A stretch of 64,000 nt of DNA from Adiantum capillus-veneris (lineage: Eukaryota > Streptophyta > Polypodiopsida > Polypodiales > Pteridaceae), in NCBI GenBank assembly GCA_014529385.2, contig CM043963.1, positions 103,146,912-103,210,911 on the forward strand, written 5' to 3'. The position numbers and the translations under genes were made by a program. The notes below the pieces were generated by a model, which had not been told where the DNA came from, searched no databases, and was given only the letters and a program-made list of their open reading frames with translations. Shown here piece after piece: positions 55,202 through 64,000 of this stretch (positions within the stretch are counted from its first letter, which is position 1; each line of letters opens with the position of its first letter).

Positions 55202-56205
55202 ATGGATGACAATAACCAAGAGAGTAGAATTAACATTGATAGCTTTTATTTTGCACATGAAGGTGTTAATGATGATTCCCCCATGTTTGTTAATTATCTC
55301 CGTACTAGGTTGTAGCAAGCTATGGGCAACCCTGCTTTGCAAGCCGAAGTTACTCAACAGCTTGGAACTTATGGTATTTCCCTTCTTCCCCAAAAGGAGA
55401 AAGAGCTTTAGAGGCCTCTTTAAGAGACCCCCAAAAAAGAAAAATGGCATACGAGAGGAGGAATCCGAAGAGCAAGGAAGCAATGAAACTTTAAGTTCCT
55501 TTGAAGATGTGGCTCCACAAAGCCGACAGTCTAGAAGATCGCCAACTCCTCCCCTAAGGAAAAGATCAACACACAGTCCTTCTCCTCATGTTTGCGAAAG
55601 GGAAGAGAGGAAATAGAAAAAGAAAAGGGCAAGAAAGACGTCACCCCCTTTTCCTTCTTCTTCACCTTCTCCTCTTCCAATGAAAGATATGGCTATTCTC
55701 CTAGAAGATACATGAGCAGAGGACATCACAAATCATAACCTGCATGGCAAAGGTCACAAAAACTAAAGAAGTTCAAAGAGGGAGGAAAGAGTATCTCTTT
55801 TCTCACCTTTAATGGCACCTTTTGTGCTACCGACAAAGTGTTGGTCTTCATCCAACAATTTGATGCGGCCTTTGAAGATGAGGGCTTTACGAAGTTATCC
55901 AAGCTACCTCATGTAGCTATGCACTTAAAAAAACCAGCCCATCAGTGATGGGCTAGCCTTCGTAGAATCGGTGAAGCCCCAAAGACATGAAAAACTCTAA
56001 GAGTTTCCATCATGAAGCAATTCCTTGCAAGTGATGCAAAGGATAAAGTGCTTACCGAATGGTGCAGCTTGAAGCTTCTCTCTCATGAGTCTATCCACAA
56101 GTATGTAAAAAAGTTTTGGGATTTACATCTCAAGGCTACTATCTTTTAAACGATAGACTTTGCCGAGAAAAAGAAACAATTTTGCGCGGGATTATCTGAA
56201 GAGAT
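55202..56205 (+). pseudogene. gag fragment of element G
   Basis: Begins MDDNNQESRINIDSFYFAHE, parallel to D's gag, with stops in place of Gln (TAG after TRL) and other Gln or Arg codons. The Ser/Arg-rich RRSPTPPLRKRSTHSPSP stretch and the gag core ending YVKKFWDLHL are recognisable. It is cut before the zinc knuckle. Confidence 0.85.
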
Positions 56206-57118
56206 GTATTGGCAGATACGCCGCGAAAGACGTCAGCACAATGAGATTTGTCAGCTAAGGACGAAGCTCGACCCACAGGCACGTGAAAGCAAGCATAGGG
56301 TGTCAACCTACACTCAACCGACTATTGACTACTTCCTACAGAGGTCTCTACCCAATGTCTAAGTTACAGCCTTCAAGAGTACACAAGAGGAGATTTCCTA
56401 CAACGCTTTCAAGAGCCAATTACCCATCAAACGTTCTCGAAATGCTACGGAACTTGAAGGAAATCCTATTAACACCAATAGGTCGCTCTCCCTAAGGTCC
56501 GTGACCCAAAACCCCAACCCTAAACACCCGGTGCAGAATCACGTAGGATGTCTCGTTGAAACAGGTCGACGTTTTCTAAAAACTAAAGTGCCTAATGTGT
56601 AGCGCTACTCATTGTGAACGCGTGGATATACTGAAATGCAAAAATGGACAACGTATGCTCACCGAATCGCCAGATATAGCTCGTGGGTCGATCTCGCAAA
56701 GCCGGGCCGTACACCTGCAATGTAGGTGTTGGCGTGTAGCTCTCTTCAGGGGCAACACGCTGCACTTCTCCGCACTTGATTCTGACCACCAGTGCGCGTG
56801 TAGCGTCAAGATAAACTCTCACTCTCTCTTGTACACAGAGTACGCTCAACTCACATAGATAAAACTTATAAAAATGACAAAGGTTTTTTTGAATTAAGGT
56901 CAAAAGTGGTATAAATACCTTACAATCTCAGACCCTAATGTTCCAATTTAACCATTTACTAAGTCTAAATGTAAAAAATGGGATACAATTTGGAAGCTTC
57001 TGCAAGCCCCACTATTTACAAAGGTGAAATGACGGTTTCTTCTCAATTAAGGAATAATTACAAAGGAAATTATCATCCTGCCGGGCAATCATCCTCCGTT
57101 GGGTATGTCTAGCTGCTA
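56206..57118 (-). repeat. Probable LTR end of a minus-strand element
   Basis: On the minus strand the sequence starting TGTTAGCAGCTAGACATACC at 57118 is immediately preceded by the purine tract AGGAGGGGGGGAG (57119-57131), as at the 3' LTR of an LTR element. The other LTR was not found inside the window, so the left limit is unknown. The stretch also contains one half (CGTAGGATGTCTC, 56542-56554) of the palindrome that recurs at 60.8-61.7 kb. No gene is supported in it. Confidence 0.45.
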
Positions 57119-57131
57119 ACACTCCCCCCCT
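57119..57131 (-). promoter_or_regulatory. Polypurine tract candidate
   Basis: Minus strand AGGAGGGGGGGAG directly before TGTTAGCAG. A similar block, CTAGGAGGGGGGGAGG, occurs at 63282-63297 on the same strand. Confidence 0.5.
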
Positions 57132-57329
57132 CCTAGATCATGTCGTCCCCGACATGACAGAAGAGCTGCTTCTTCAGTGGAGACTTTCGTGCATCTTCAG
57201 AACAGACTCATACCGTGCATGTTGGGCCAGTAATGTAGGGCTGAATGTTTATGTATCAATGGTGAAGAAACCAGTGTAGAAGGCTTCTTCAAAGGCATAA
57301 AGATGGTACGAGGGCAAAAACATTATTCG

Positions 57330-60300
57330 CTAATAGAGGGCATGTATCACCTCATGGGAAGGTTGAGCAGACAGTTCATACACACATCTACATGTGTCTT
57401 GGAAGAAGAATATGACGTCTGTTGCCTGTCCAGGTTTAAAGATCTCAAAAACTGCCAGAAGGGTTTTACAGATCTTCCTGAGCATAATGCAAGAGAGGTC
57501 AGGTGAGCCAGTGAACAATTTAATGGCGCCCGTTAGGGTTTGCACCATGTATTTCTCACTCATTCTCTCACCTGCCTTCAAGCCTAACAGCTTTGGGTAG
57601 TTGAGCCATGTGGGGTGGCTTTTCTTCAGAAGCTCTTGTTCTTTCCAGGTCCGCATCCTTGGTAGAGGGCAAAAGCTAAGGTTGTCTCTGATTATTTTAG
57701 GCGCCTCTACCAGATGTACTAAATACTGTGGGTATTTAGTTAGCCATGTATTTCTCTATTTTGGCTGAGAGTCCACAATAATCTTAACACCTTCTGGTTT
57801 GGAGATATCTTCTTCATATAGTGGCATTATTGGCTCCTCTTTAATCCTTTTGTTTATTGTAGCAGCTTCGTAGTTGAGAAGAGGATATGGGAGAGAGGGT
57901 TGTAGCCATTCATGTCGAACGACATTTGCATCTAATTTTTGAATGGTCATAGACTTCAATACCCTCTTCTCCCACTCCATTGCTTCTTTGGTGGTGTCTT
58001 TTATGGCTGCTTCTATTGCCTTTTGTAGATTGTCTTCTTCTTCTTGTGTTAGATCCCAGGCTCTTGGGATGGTCCCACAAGGATGTCCTCTTGCATTTTT
58101 GTGTCCACTAGATCTGACACATTGTCTATATCAATTCCTTCCATTGCTGTTGGCCCTGTGCTCAAGTGTGGCTCTTCAGTCTGTTGTTGGCCTCTTAGCT
58201 CACCGATCTGCTTTTGATATGCTTTCTTTTCCTGTTCAGCTTGATCCCCCATGGTCACTAAAAGGTCGTTCAATTCAGCATTGGCTTTCTCAACCTCTTC
58301 CAGCTTCTTCTTGGTGTCTTCATTTTCAGTTTGCATCTTCTTGAGATCCTCCTCTATCTTCTTTTTCAAGGATGCTAGCTCATATTTCATGGCCTTGTTC
58401 TCATCCTCCAAATGTCTTTGCATCCCTAGGGAGCCCTTGGCCAGCATCAATCTTTGTCTCTTCTCTAGTGTCAACTCCTTTTGGAGTTCCTTCATCCGTT
58501 CTTCATACATATCCTTCTCTGAAGCAGTGCTAGTTGAGGCCGTGGCTTTGACTCTGCCCGGAGATGCCCTTAGCCTCTGAATGGTCTGATCTTTCACTTT
58601 CATTTGATCTTTCAGCTCTATAACTTCGTCCTGGCTGGCCTCATGTTCTAACTCATCTTTTTCCTTAGCATTCCTCAAAGTCTCCACTTCTTTGGACTTA
58701 TCAGCAAGCTGGAGTGTCAAGTTGTCTCTTTCTTTCTTTGCATCCGTCAGTGATTTGCTGATTTTCTTATACTCCTCATCTGCTCTTTGAAGCTTTTGGT
58801 CTGCTGCCTGACTCTGACTTTCCAGCTCTTGGCATCTTTTTAGTGCCGTGTCCAGATCAGCTTGCAGCTTGGCTTGCTTCTGTGTGTTCTCTTGGTCCTG
58901 CTTTTGCAGCGAGTCCACCTAGGCTTTGATTTGAACTTCATTTACCTTGCCCTGAGCCCAGTGAGTCTTTGCATCACCTCATCCCAATCGTTGGCTTGTG
59001 GCTTTAAATCCATTGTATCTGTGGCCATTTCCTTCAACTCCATCGATCGAGGGCTCAGCATATATTCTTTGGGTCTAGTGCTAGACAACTCAAAAGATGC
59101 ATTAGCTGCCTCTTCTTGAGAGTATCCATCAACTAGTAGATCAAGGAATATTCTATAGTTCTGTTCTTCTAGATCTAGCTTCTCATCTCTTGGTTCATTT
59201 TCTGCCTTCTGCTCTTCCTCTTTGTTCTCCTCTTCCTTGGAGTCTTGTTGCCCATCAGATTTGTTTAACTCCTCAGTTTGTCAGGGTTGAGGAGGACTAG
59301 GAGGAGGTGGTGATGGTGGAGGGCTGGTCTCGGCTTGATGGTGGGGTTGGTTGCTTCTTCTTGAAGTCCCGATCAGCCTTTGTTTTCCTCTCTCTTTATT
59401 CCCCTTCCTACTCTTCTAGCAGCTGCCGTCTCACATCAACAAGTTCTTCTTCGGTAAAAGCTATGTTTGGGATATTCTCAGCTATAGCATCTAAGATCTT
59501 GAAATTCTCTATATAATCTTCAAAGTGATCCCTTTGAGTTCTTTGAGAAGATCCAAACATAGACTCAAGTGAGGGCTTCCATAATTCGCTCAGATCCCCT
59601 TTTATCATCAGCTCTGAAACTCTCCATTAGTCTTTCCAGTCTTGCTGCTTTCTGTGACTTTGTTTCCTTTACTAGCACCTATAGAGTTTCTTTCTTCCCC
59701 TTCTTGGGCTGTGGCGGCTCTTCTGGCACTGTCACTAAACGACGCTTCAACCTTGTGGCTACCCTTGGAGCCTTAGAAGGCTCTTCTTCTTTGTCTTCCT
59801 TCAGGTTGAGCCAATCATTTTGGGAAGGAGGTAGAGGCCAATTTCCCTTGGCATGCAATTCTCCATAGATGACTTTGGTTATCAACTCACCAGGCACAAT
59901 ATAAGTGGGATTTTTGGTCCCCATTTTCACAAGGTTGTCGTGAATGTAAGAGGCATAGTTTATCTCGCTCGGGCGGCTCTTCTGCATCGCCCAAGTGAAA
60001 GTGGTGGAAATAGCTCCAGGTGGCATCCTGTATTTTTGTGGCCGCTTGGTACACATGTGGAAGTACTGATTGTATAATTGACTCATGATGGCCACCTTCG
60101 GGTTTGCAATATCTTCAAATGTATAGTTATTTTTCTTCTCTGAGTAGACCTTAATGTCATCCCGCTTCTTAGTCACACTGTCTCCTTTGTTAGAGAGGTC
60201 AAGTGCTGCTGCCACCACCTTCTTTGTGATGCCAATCATCGTATTAGGCTTGCCTTGCAGATCTGTAACTCTGGCTATGCCGTCCTCTTTGATTGTGGTA

Positions 60301-60629
60301 ACAAATTCCCACACTCTTTTAACATCAATCCCTGCTGGCAAGGCTTCAAAGTAATTGTGTAGATCCAGTTTCTCCAAGTAGTCCCCTATCTTGCTCCTGA
60401 CAAATTCATTGAACTCTTGAGGGATCATGGGTAGCTCCACTGCATTTCCCTCCGGATCTTTAAACACTCCTTGGTAGATTCTCAGATCATTGGTTTCTAG
60501 TAGGTCATCTTGAATCCAAGTGCTTGTGGGCTTCAGGGTTCCCTTTGGGATAACAAAAGGCTCCACTTCTTCTAAGTTATCCTTGATAGTCATCCTCTTC
60601 TTCTTTGCAGGAAACTTTGTGGCTGCCAT
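57330..60629 (-). pseudogene. gag-like plus coiled-coil gene of a probable non-autonomous LTR element
   Basis: Minus-strand reading. 60629-59679 is open for 316 codons (MAATKFPAKKKRMTIKD at the start; RVTDLQGKPNTMIGITKKVV and YNQYFHMCTKRPQKYRMPPG inside; a basic end PKKGKKETL). A TAG stop and a frameshift follow, then ENFKILDAIAENIPNIAFTE (59608-59408), an acidic Glu/Lys-rich stretch, and a 290-codon coiled coil (58918-58049) rich in E, K, Q and L heptads. The tail segments are RHEWLQPSLPYPLLNYEAAT (57980-57756) and a 108-codon piece (57656-57330). I recognise no enzyme. The layout next to an LTR-like end suggests a structural protein of a transposon. A host gene remnant is possible. Confidence 0.5.
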
Positions 60630-60679
60630 GGATCCTGTTGCACTCAGTAGTCCAAAGCTAGTGTTTTTTACAGATTAGT

Positions 60680-61720
60680 TGCTAATAAACTGAGTTCTGA
60701 CTACCCAAATGACTTGAAAATTGAAATAAGAACTCAAAAGGGACTAGGGAAGCCATGCATGTGCCCACAGTAGGTTTTTGGCTGAAAAATAAGCATGTAG
60801 ACATCCTACGCATAGGATGTCTACTTCCTCTGATTTTGATGAAACTTGACATGCTTGTGGCCCTTGACTTGTGCAACATGGCTATGTACTTGGAATTTGG
60901 TTTGGACATCAAAAAGTGCAATTTTGAGCAAATTTAGGCTTTTGGCTCACAAAATGGGTAGGATGTCCTATATGGATGGGCAAATGATATCCATTGGATT
61001 GAAATTTGATATATAGGTTTCTTATACCATGTAAAAGACTCCCATGATTTCAATTACTGCACAGAAGGTCAATATGACCCTGGAGACATCCTACGCGTAG
61101 GATGTCTCTTTTCTCAGAATGACTTGATTTTGGTTCTATGGGTAGCCCTTAGCATGAAGAACATGGTCCTATTCTTAGATTTTGATTTGGATAAGTATTG
61201 GTGTTGTTAGGAGCATGTGTAGTGTTTTTTAGGCTCAAAAAAGTGCATCTTTGAGGTTTTGGGGACCAAATGTGATGGGTCTGGCTTGAAATTTGATACA
61301 TGAGCTTGTGAAGATGTTATAAAGAATTGTGGAACTCAAAAACACCAGTTGGAGGTCAAATAGGGCATTTAGACATCCTACGCATAGGATGTCTATTTCA
61401 CTATTTTTCATATCTGAGTCCACAGTTAGCTTGGCAATGTGATAATGAGTATATTGAGCAAGTTTCATGTGATTTGGACTAGTTTTGGTAGGTCTATGAC
61501 CCTTTATTGCCTCTATGCTCTGACTTTCCGTTTTTTTTAATGCATATGAGGTCAACTCTTGTCCAAATGTGATGAAACTTGATGGTTAGCATGTATAAGC
61601 TATGTAGAAGCTGTGAATGAGCTGAGATATTGAGTTGGGTGCCCAAACATGGCCTTGAGACATCCTACGCGTAGGATGTCTCCTGATGAATTCTTTTGGA
61701 GTAGTGCTACTAGTATATGC
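60680..61720. repeat. Tandem array of about 287-bp units, each with a conserved palindrome
   Basis: Four copies of a palindrome with core ACATCCTACGCGTAGGATGT (or GCATAG in the middle) lie at 60797-60824, 61083-61108, 61370-61395 and 61657-61682. Their centres are 285, 287 and 287 bp apart. The 61083 and 61657 copies are perfect over 26 bp. Flanking unit sequence is strongly diverged but shares GATGAAACTTGA and GAAATTTGATA at similar offsets. The array lies just upstream of the minus-strand frame starting at 60629, where a leader or promoter would be. Confidence 0.8.
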
Positions 61721-63281
61721 CCTTAGCCCCCTGAGTCCCTTTTAAGCCTTATTTCAATAAAAAAGTCAAAAAGATAGATAGAAACTCCATCTTTGGCTTT
61801 CAGAGCCCCTGAGTCATTTTCTAACTCTTGGAGTGCTTTTCGGCGATGAAATTTCTTGATGTTAGTCTCCATAGCTTCATGGTTCCTTGGGGAACCTTGC
61901 CATATGGTTTTTGTTGGCTTTGGCTTCACTGGAGCTCCGTTTGGCGATTTGTCGCTTTGGAAGCACTCGTGATTGCGTTTGCATGCTGTCGATGACTTGT
62001 GGTGGTCTACCACCATAGGACTTGGTTGTTGATGGTCTAGGAAATCCGCTCGTGAAGTTTGGTGGCAAACGGACATCTAGTTTGGTCGTGAGAGCCAGTT
62101 GACGCTTTGTGTGTCCGATGCTGTTTCTGAAGCTTAGTCCCGCTTCGGGTCACCTTATGGCCATGTGGGCTATATAGACTTGTAGAGCATGTCGAGATGC
62201 TCCTACCCATGAGTTTTGGTAGCATTTGGGTAACTTTCCACCAATTTACCACTTGGTGGCCTCTTGCAGGGCTCTAGAAGTTAGGGTTTTTTCCATTGGT
62301 TTTTTTCCGCCTTTGTGCATTTAAGAGTGGTCCCCTATGCTAGGGTAAACCCCCTATGAAGCCTTATTGCTATTGGGTTAGGCGTTAGGTGGCTACCCTT
62401 GCCTGTAGGTCTCTACTGTCCGTTCCCCGTGTGAACCCTACACTAGTTTTCGCGATAAAACATCAAACATACGCGAAAAGCTCAAGGTGTTGAGCCTACC
62501 TCTCATATTTGAAGCCTGTCGGGTAGTTGTGCACGTCGTAGAAGCAGCTGGAAGTCCAGTTCGTTCTAGGTGGCAAGAGCTCTCTCTCAAGAAGGAAATA
62601 GTAGAAATGAGCTCTAAGTGAAGTGAAAAAATCTTATAATGGGGGTCCCCTGACCACTTTCTATGAAATTTGACATGTGCTCCTAACTTCTTGCGAGATG
62701 CGATTTAGGCTCGAAAGTTCTTGATTTGGATTCCGTTTGCCCAGTTTTCAAGAAATTTGACGTTTCCGTCAAAATCTGGCCAAAACACGCCTCCCGCTAC
62801 ATTCACATAATTGCACCCCCATTGTACCATAGGTTGTCCTATAGTCACTAATTATACCCATATTTTGTTTTTCATTACGATCATATTTCACCTGCTTTTT
62901 GTATTTTTGAAGTTTTTCTGCCGATAATTAGTAAAATTAAAAAGAAAATAGCAAAATAAACCCAAAAAATCCCCAAAAATCACAATAACTCAAAAACATC
63001 ACCGCAAAACACTATGTACACTCACATGCACTTTTTATGGCCGGATTTCTCCATTTTACCAATATTTTGCCCAAAAAATGGCTACTTTTACATATATATA
63101 ACACACACCTAGAGGCCTAATTTGGCGTTTGGACCCATATACTTGTAAATTCGTGTTGTATAAGGGCATATGTACTTAGGTTAGTCCAAAATTTTTTGCA
63201 ATCAAACGAAAACCCTTCAAAATAGTCGAAAAACATGCCCTTTTTTTCTCTTTTCACCTTCATTGGGTCCGCATTGAGAAT
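61721..63281. other. Spacer without supported genes
   Basis: Open frames here are short (117 codons at most, minus strand 61723-62076) with basic, low-complexity composition and no motif. The region might be leader or LTR sequence of the minus-strand element to its left, but no repeat of the 56.6-57.1 kb LTR-like sequence is visible. No RNA gene is seen. Confidence 0.4.
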
Positions 63282-64000
63282 GCCTCCCCCCCTCCTAGTC
63301 GGAGTTCTCCCGGACGACAAGGTATCTCCTCAGGGTATGTGCAATGCATGGGTTAAAAATTGTGCTAATGCGCGGCCTTGTAATGTGGCCCTATTTGATG
63401 CATACTCAGTCAATGCATGGAAAAATTAATGCTGTGCGAGAGGAGGGAATAAGCAAGATGCTTATTGGAATTTGACGTCGAAGTTTCCTGTTTGTTGTTG
63501 ATTTGGTTGGCAGTTTTTCTTTGCAAGTAAAAGTTGTAACTCTACAGCTCTTTGTTTGATTGTCTTCTTTGCAAAAGTTTCTTAGGTTGCCGCTACTGTC
63601 GATATGGCCGTGGTTGTCTCCGTTTGTCGTGGCTGAATTGGCTGTAATCGTAGCTTTGTTTTGGATGCATTTGTAGGCTTATTGCCTTTTTTTTTGTCTT
63701 GGTGGCTTTTCTGTTGATCGGCAGCCGCACAGATTGATTTGCCGATGTTGTTTGTTTGGCTGCTGGTTTTGTTTGTACTGAAGGGAGTTCTTGTAGCATC
63801 GCCTTGGGGATCCAACCGCGTTTCTCATGTAGTTTGCTATTGAGCATGTTCTTCGGTATCCATATCTGTTTGATAATTAACTCTGTTTGGTGTTTGATTA
63901 ACCTGGTTTTTCGGAGGTTGTCTGCTAGTGCACTGTGGTTTGTAGGCTCGTTCACGTAGATCTTTCCGTATCCATACTTGTTGTTTGATTCTTGATGACT
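63282..64000 (-). other. Possible 3' end of another minus-strand LTR element
   Basis: The minus strand reads CTAGGAGGGGGGGAGG at 63282-63297, preceded by GGGAGAACTCCGA. It resembles the polypurine block at 57119-57131 together with its upstream bases. If it is a polypurine tract, element sequence lies to the right. Frames in 63297-64000 (up to 120 codons) show no pol domains, so this stays tentative. Confidence 0.3.

Larger units (their letters stand above)
53227..56205 (+). mobile_element. Truncated Ty3/gypsy element G, relative of D
   Basis: A complete LTR (53227-54787) is followed by a decayed primer site and a gag region colinear with element D. The similarity stops abruptly after TTATCTGAAGAGATG at about 56205, in the middle of gag; protease, pol and 3' LTR are absent. 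It lacks D's 464-bp TIR insertion, which defines that insertion's empty site. The truncation suggests a later deletion or recombination with the sequence to the right. Confidence 0.88.

Noticed and set aside
56518-56524. Single CCCTAAA, plant telomere unit
   Set aside because: Only one unit is present, with no tandem array, so it is not an interstitial telomere.
60797-61682. CRISPR-like array
   Set aside because: The repeats are few, spaced by 287 bp, palindromic and set in related diverged units; spacers are not of CRISPR size and the DNA is eukaryotic.

Overview
The window looks like nuclear DNA of a land plant with a large, repeat-rich genome. A seed-free plant (fern or lycophyte) is my best guess, but nothing here identifies the species. 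The basis is layered Ty1/copia and Ty3/gypsy LTR retrotransposons primed by initiator tRNA-Met, tRNA-derived SINE-like sequences, MITE-like inserts, microsatellites and AT-rich spacers. Most of the sequence is transposon, and much of it is transposons inside transposons. Five copia or gypsy elements can be delimited to the base by LTRs, primer-binding sites and target-site duplications (TSDs).

Layout. (1) 551-17177 is one old plus-strand copia element (A). It carries a younger minus-strand copia (B, 655-5731) inside its 5' LTR and another (C, 7166-13602) inside its protease region. C in turn carries a 1.3-kb terminal-inverted-repeat (TIR) DNA element (9626-10946). (2) 17178-21717 is a non-LTR island. 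It holds two tRNA-related SINE-like sequences and the only apparently intact host-type gene in the window, an IucA/IucC-family siderophore synthetase (NIS synthetase) at 18157-20280, with a probable 3'-UTR intron. (3) 21718-41969 is a Ty3/gypsy element (D) interrupted by copia E (25516-31067), copia F (34502-39711), a 464-bp TIR element (23509-23972) and a 246-bp insert with an 8-bp TSD (31900-32145). (4) 41970-53226 holds microsatellites, local duplications, LTR fragments, a probable non-autonomous LTR element and strong palindromes, with no gene I can name. (5) 53227-56205 is a truncated relative of D (G). (6) About 56.6-61.7 kb holds a minus-strand, gag-like plus coiled-coil reading frame with several breaks. 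An LTR-like end lies on one side and a 287-bp-period palindromic repeat array on the other. (7) 61.7-64 kb has no supported gene.

The biological highlight is the NIS synthetase. These enzymes make citrate- or 2-oxoglutarate-derived siderophores (aerobactin, achromobactin, rhizoferrin and similar) in bacteria and some fungi, and are not part of the known iron uptake systems of flowering plants. The gene is open over 707 codons, keeps the family's recognisable motifs, is GC-rich against AT-rich surroundings, and appears to be followed by a eukaryotic intron and poly(A) signal. No transporter or partner biosynthetic gene lies in the window, so the pathway cannot be completed from here.

The transposon history is readable: A before B and C, C before its DNA element; D before E, F and the small inserts. 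Many breaks in the element genes are single stop codons that look like CAG to TAG or CGA to TGA changes, as expected from deamination of methylated cytosine in plants.
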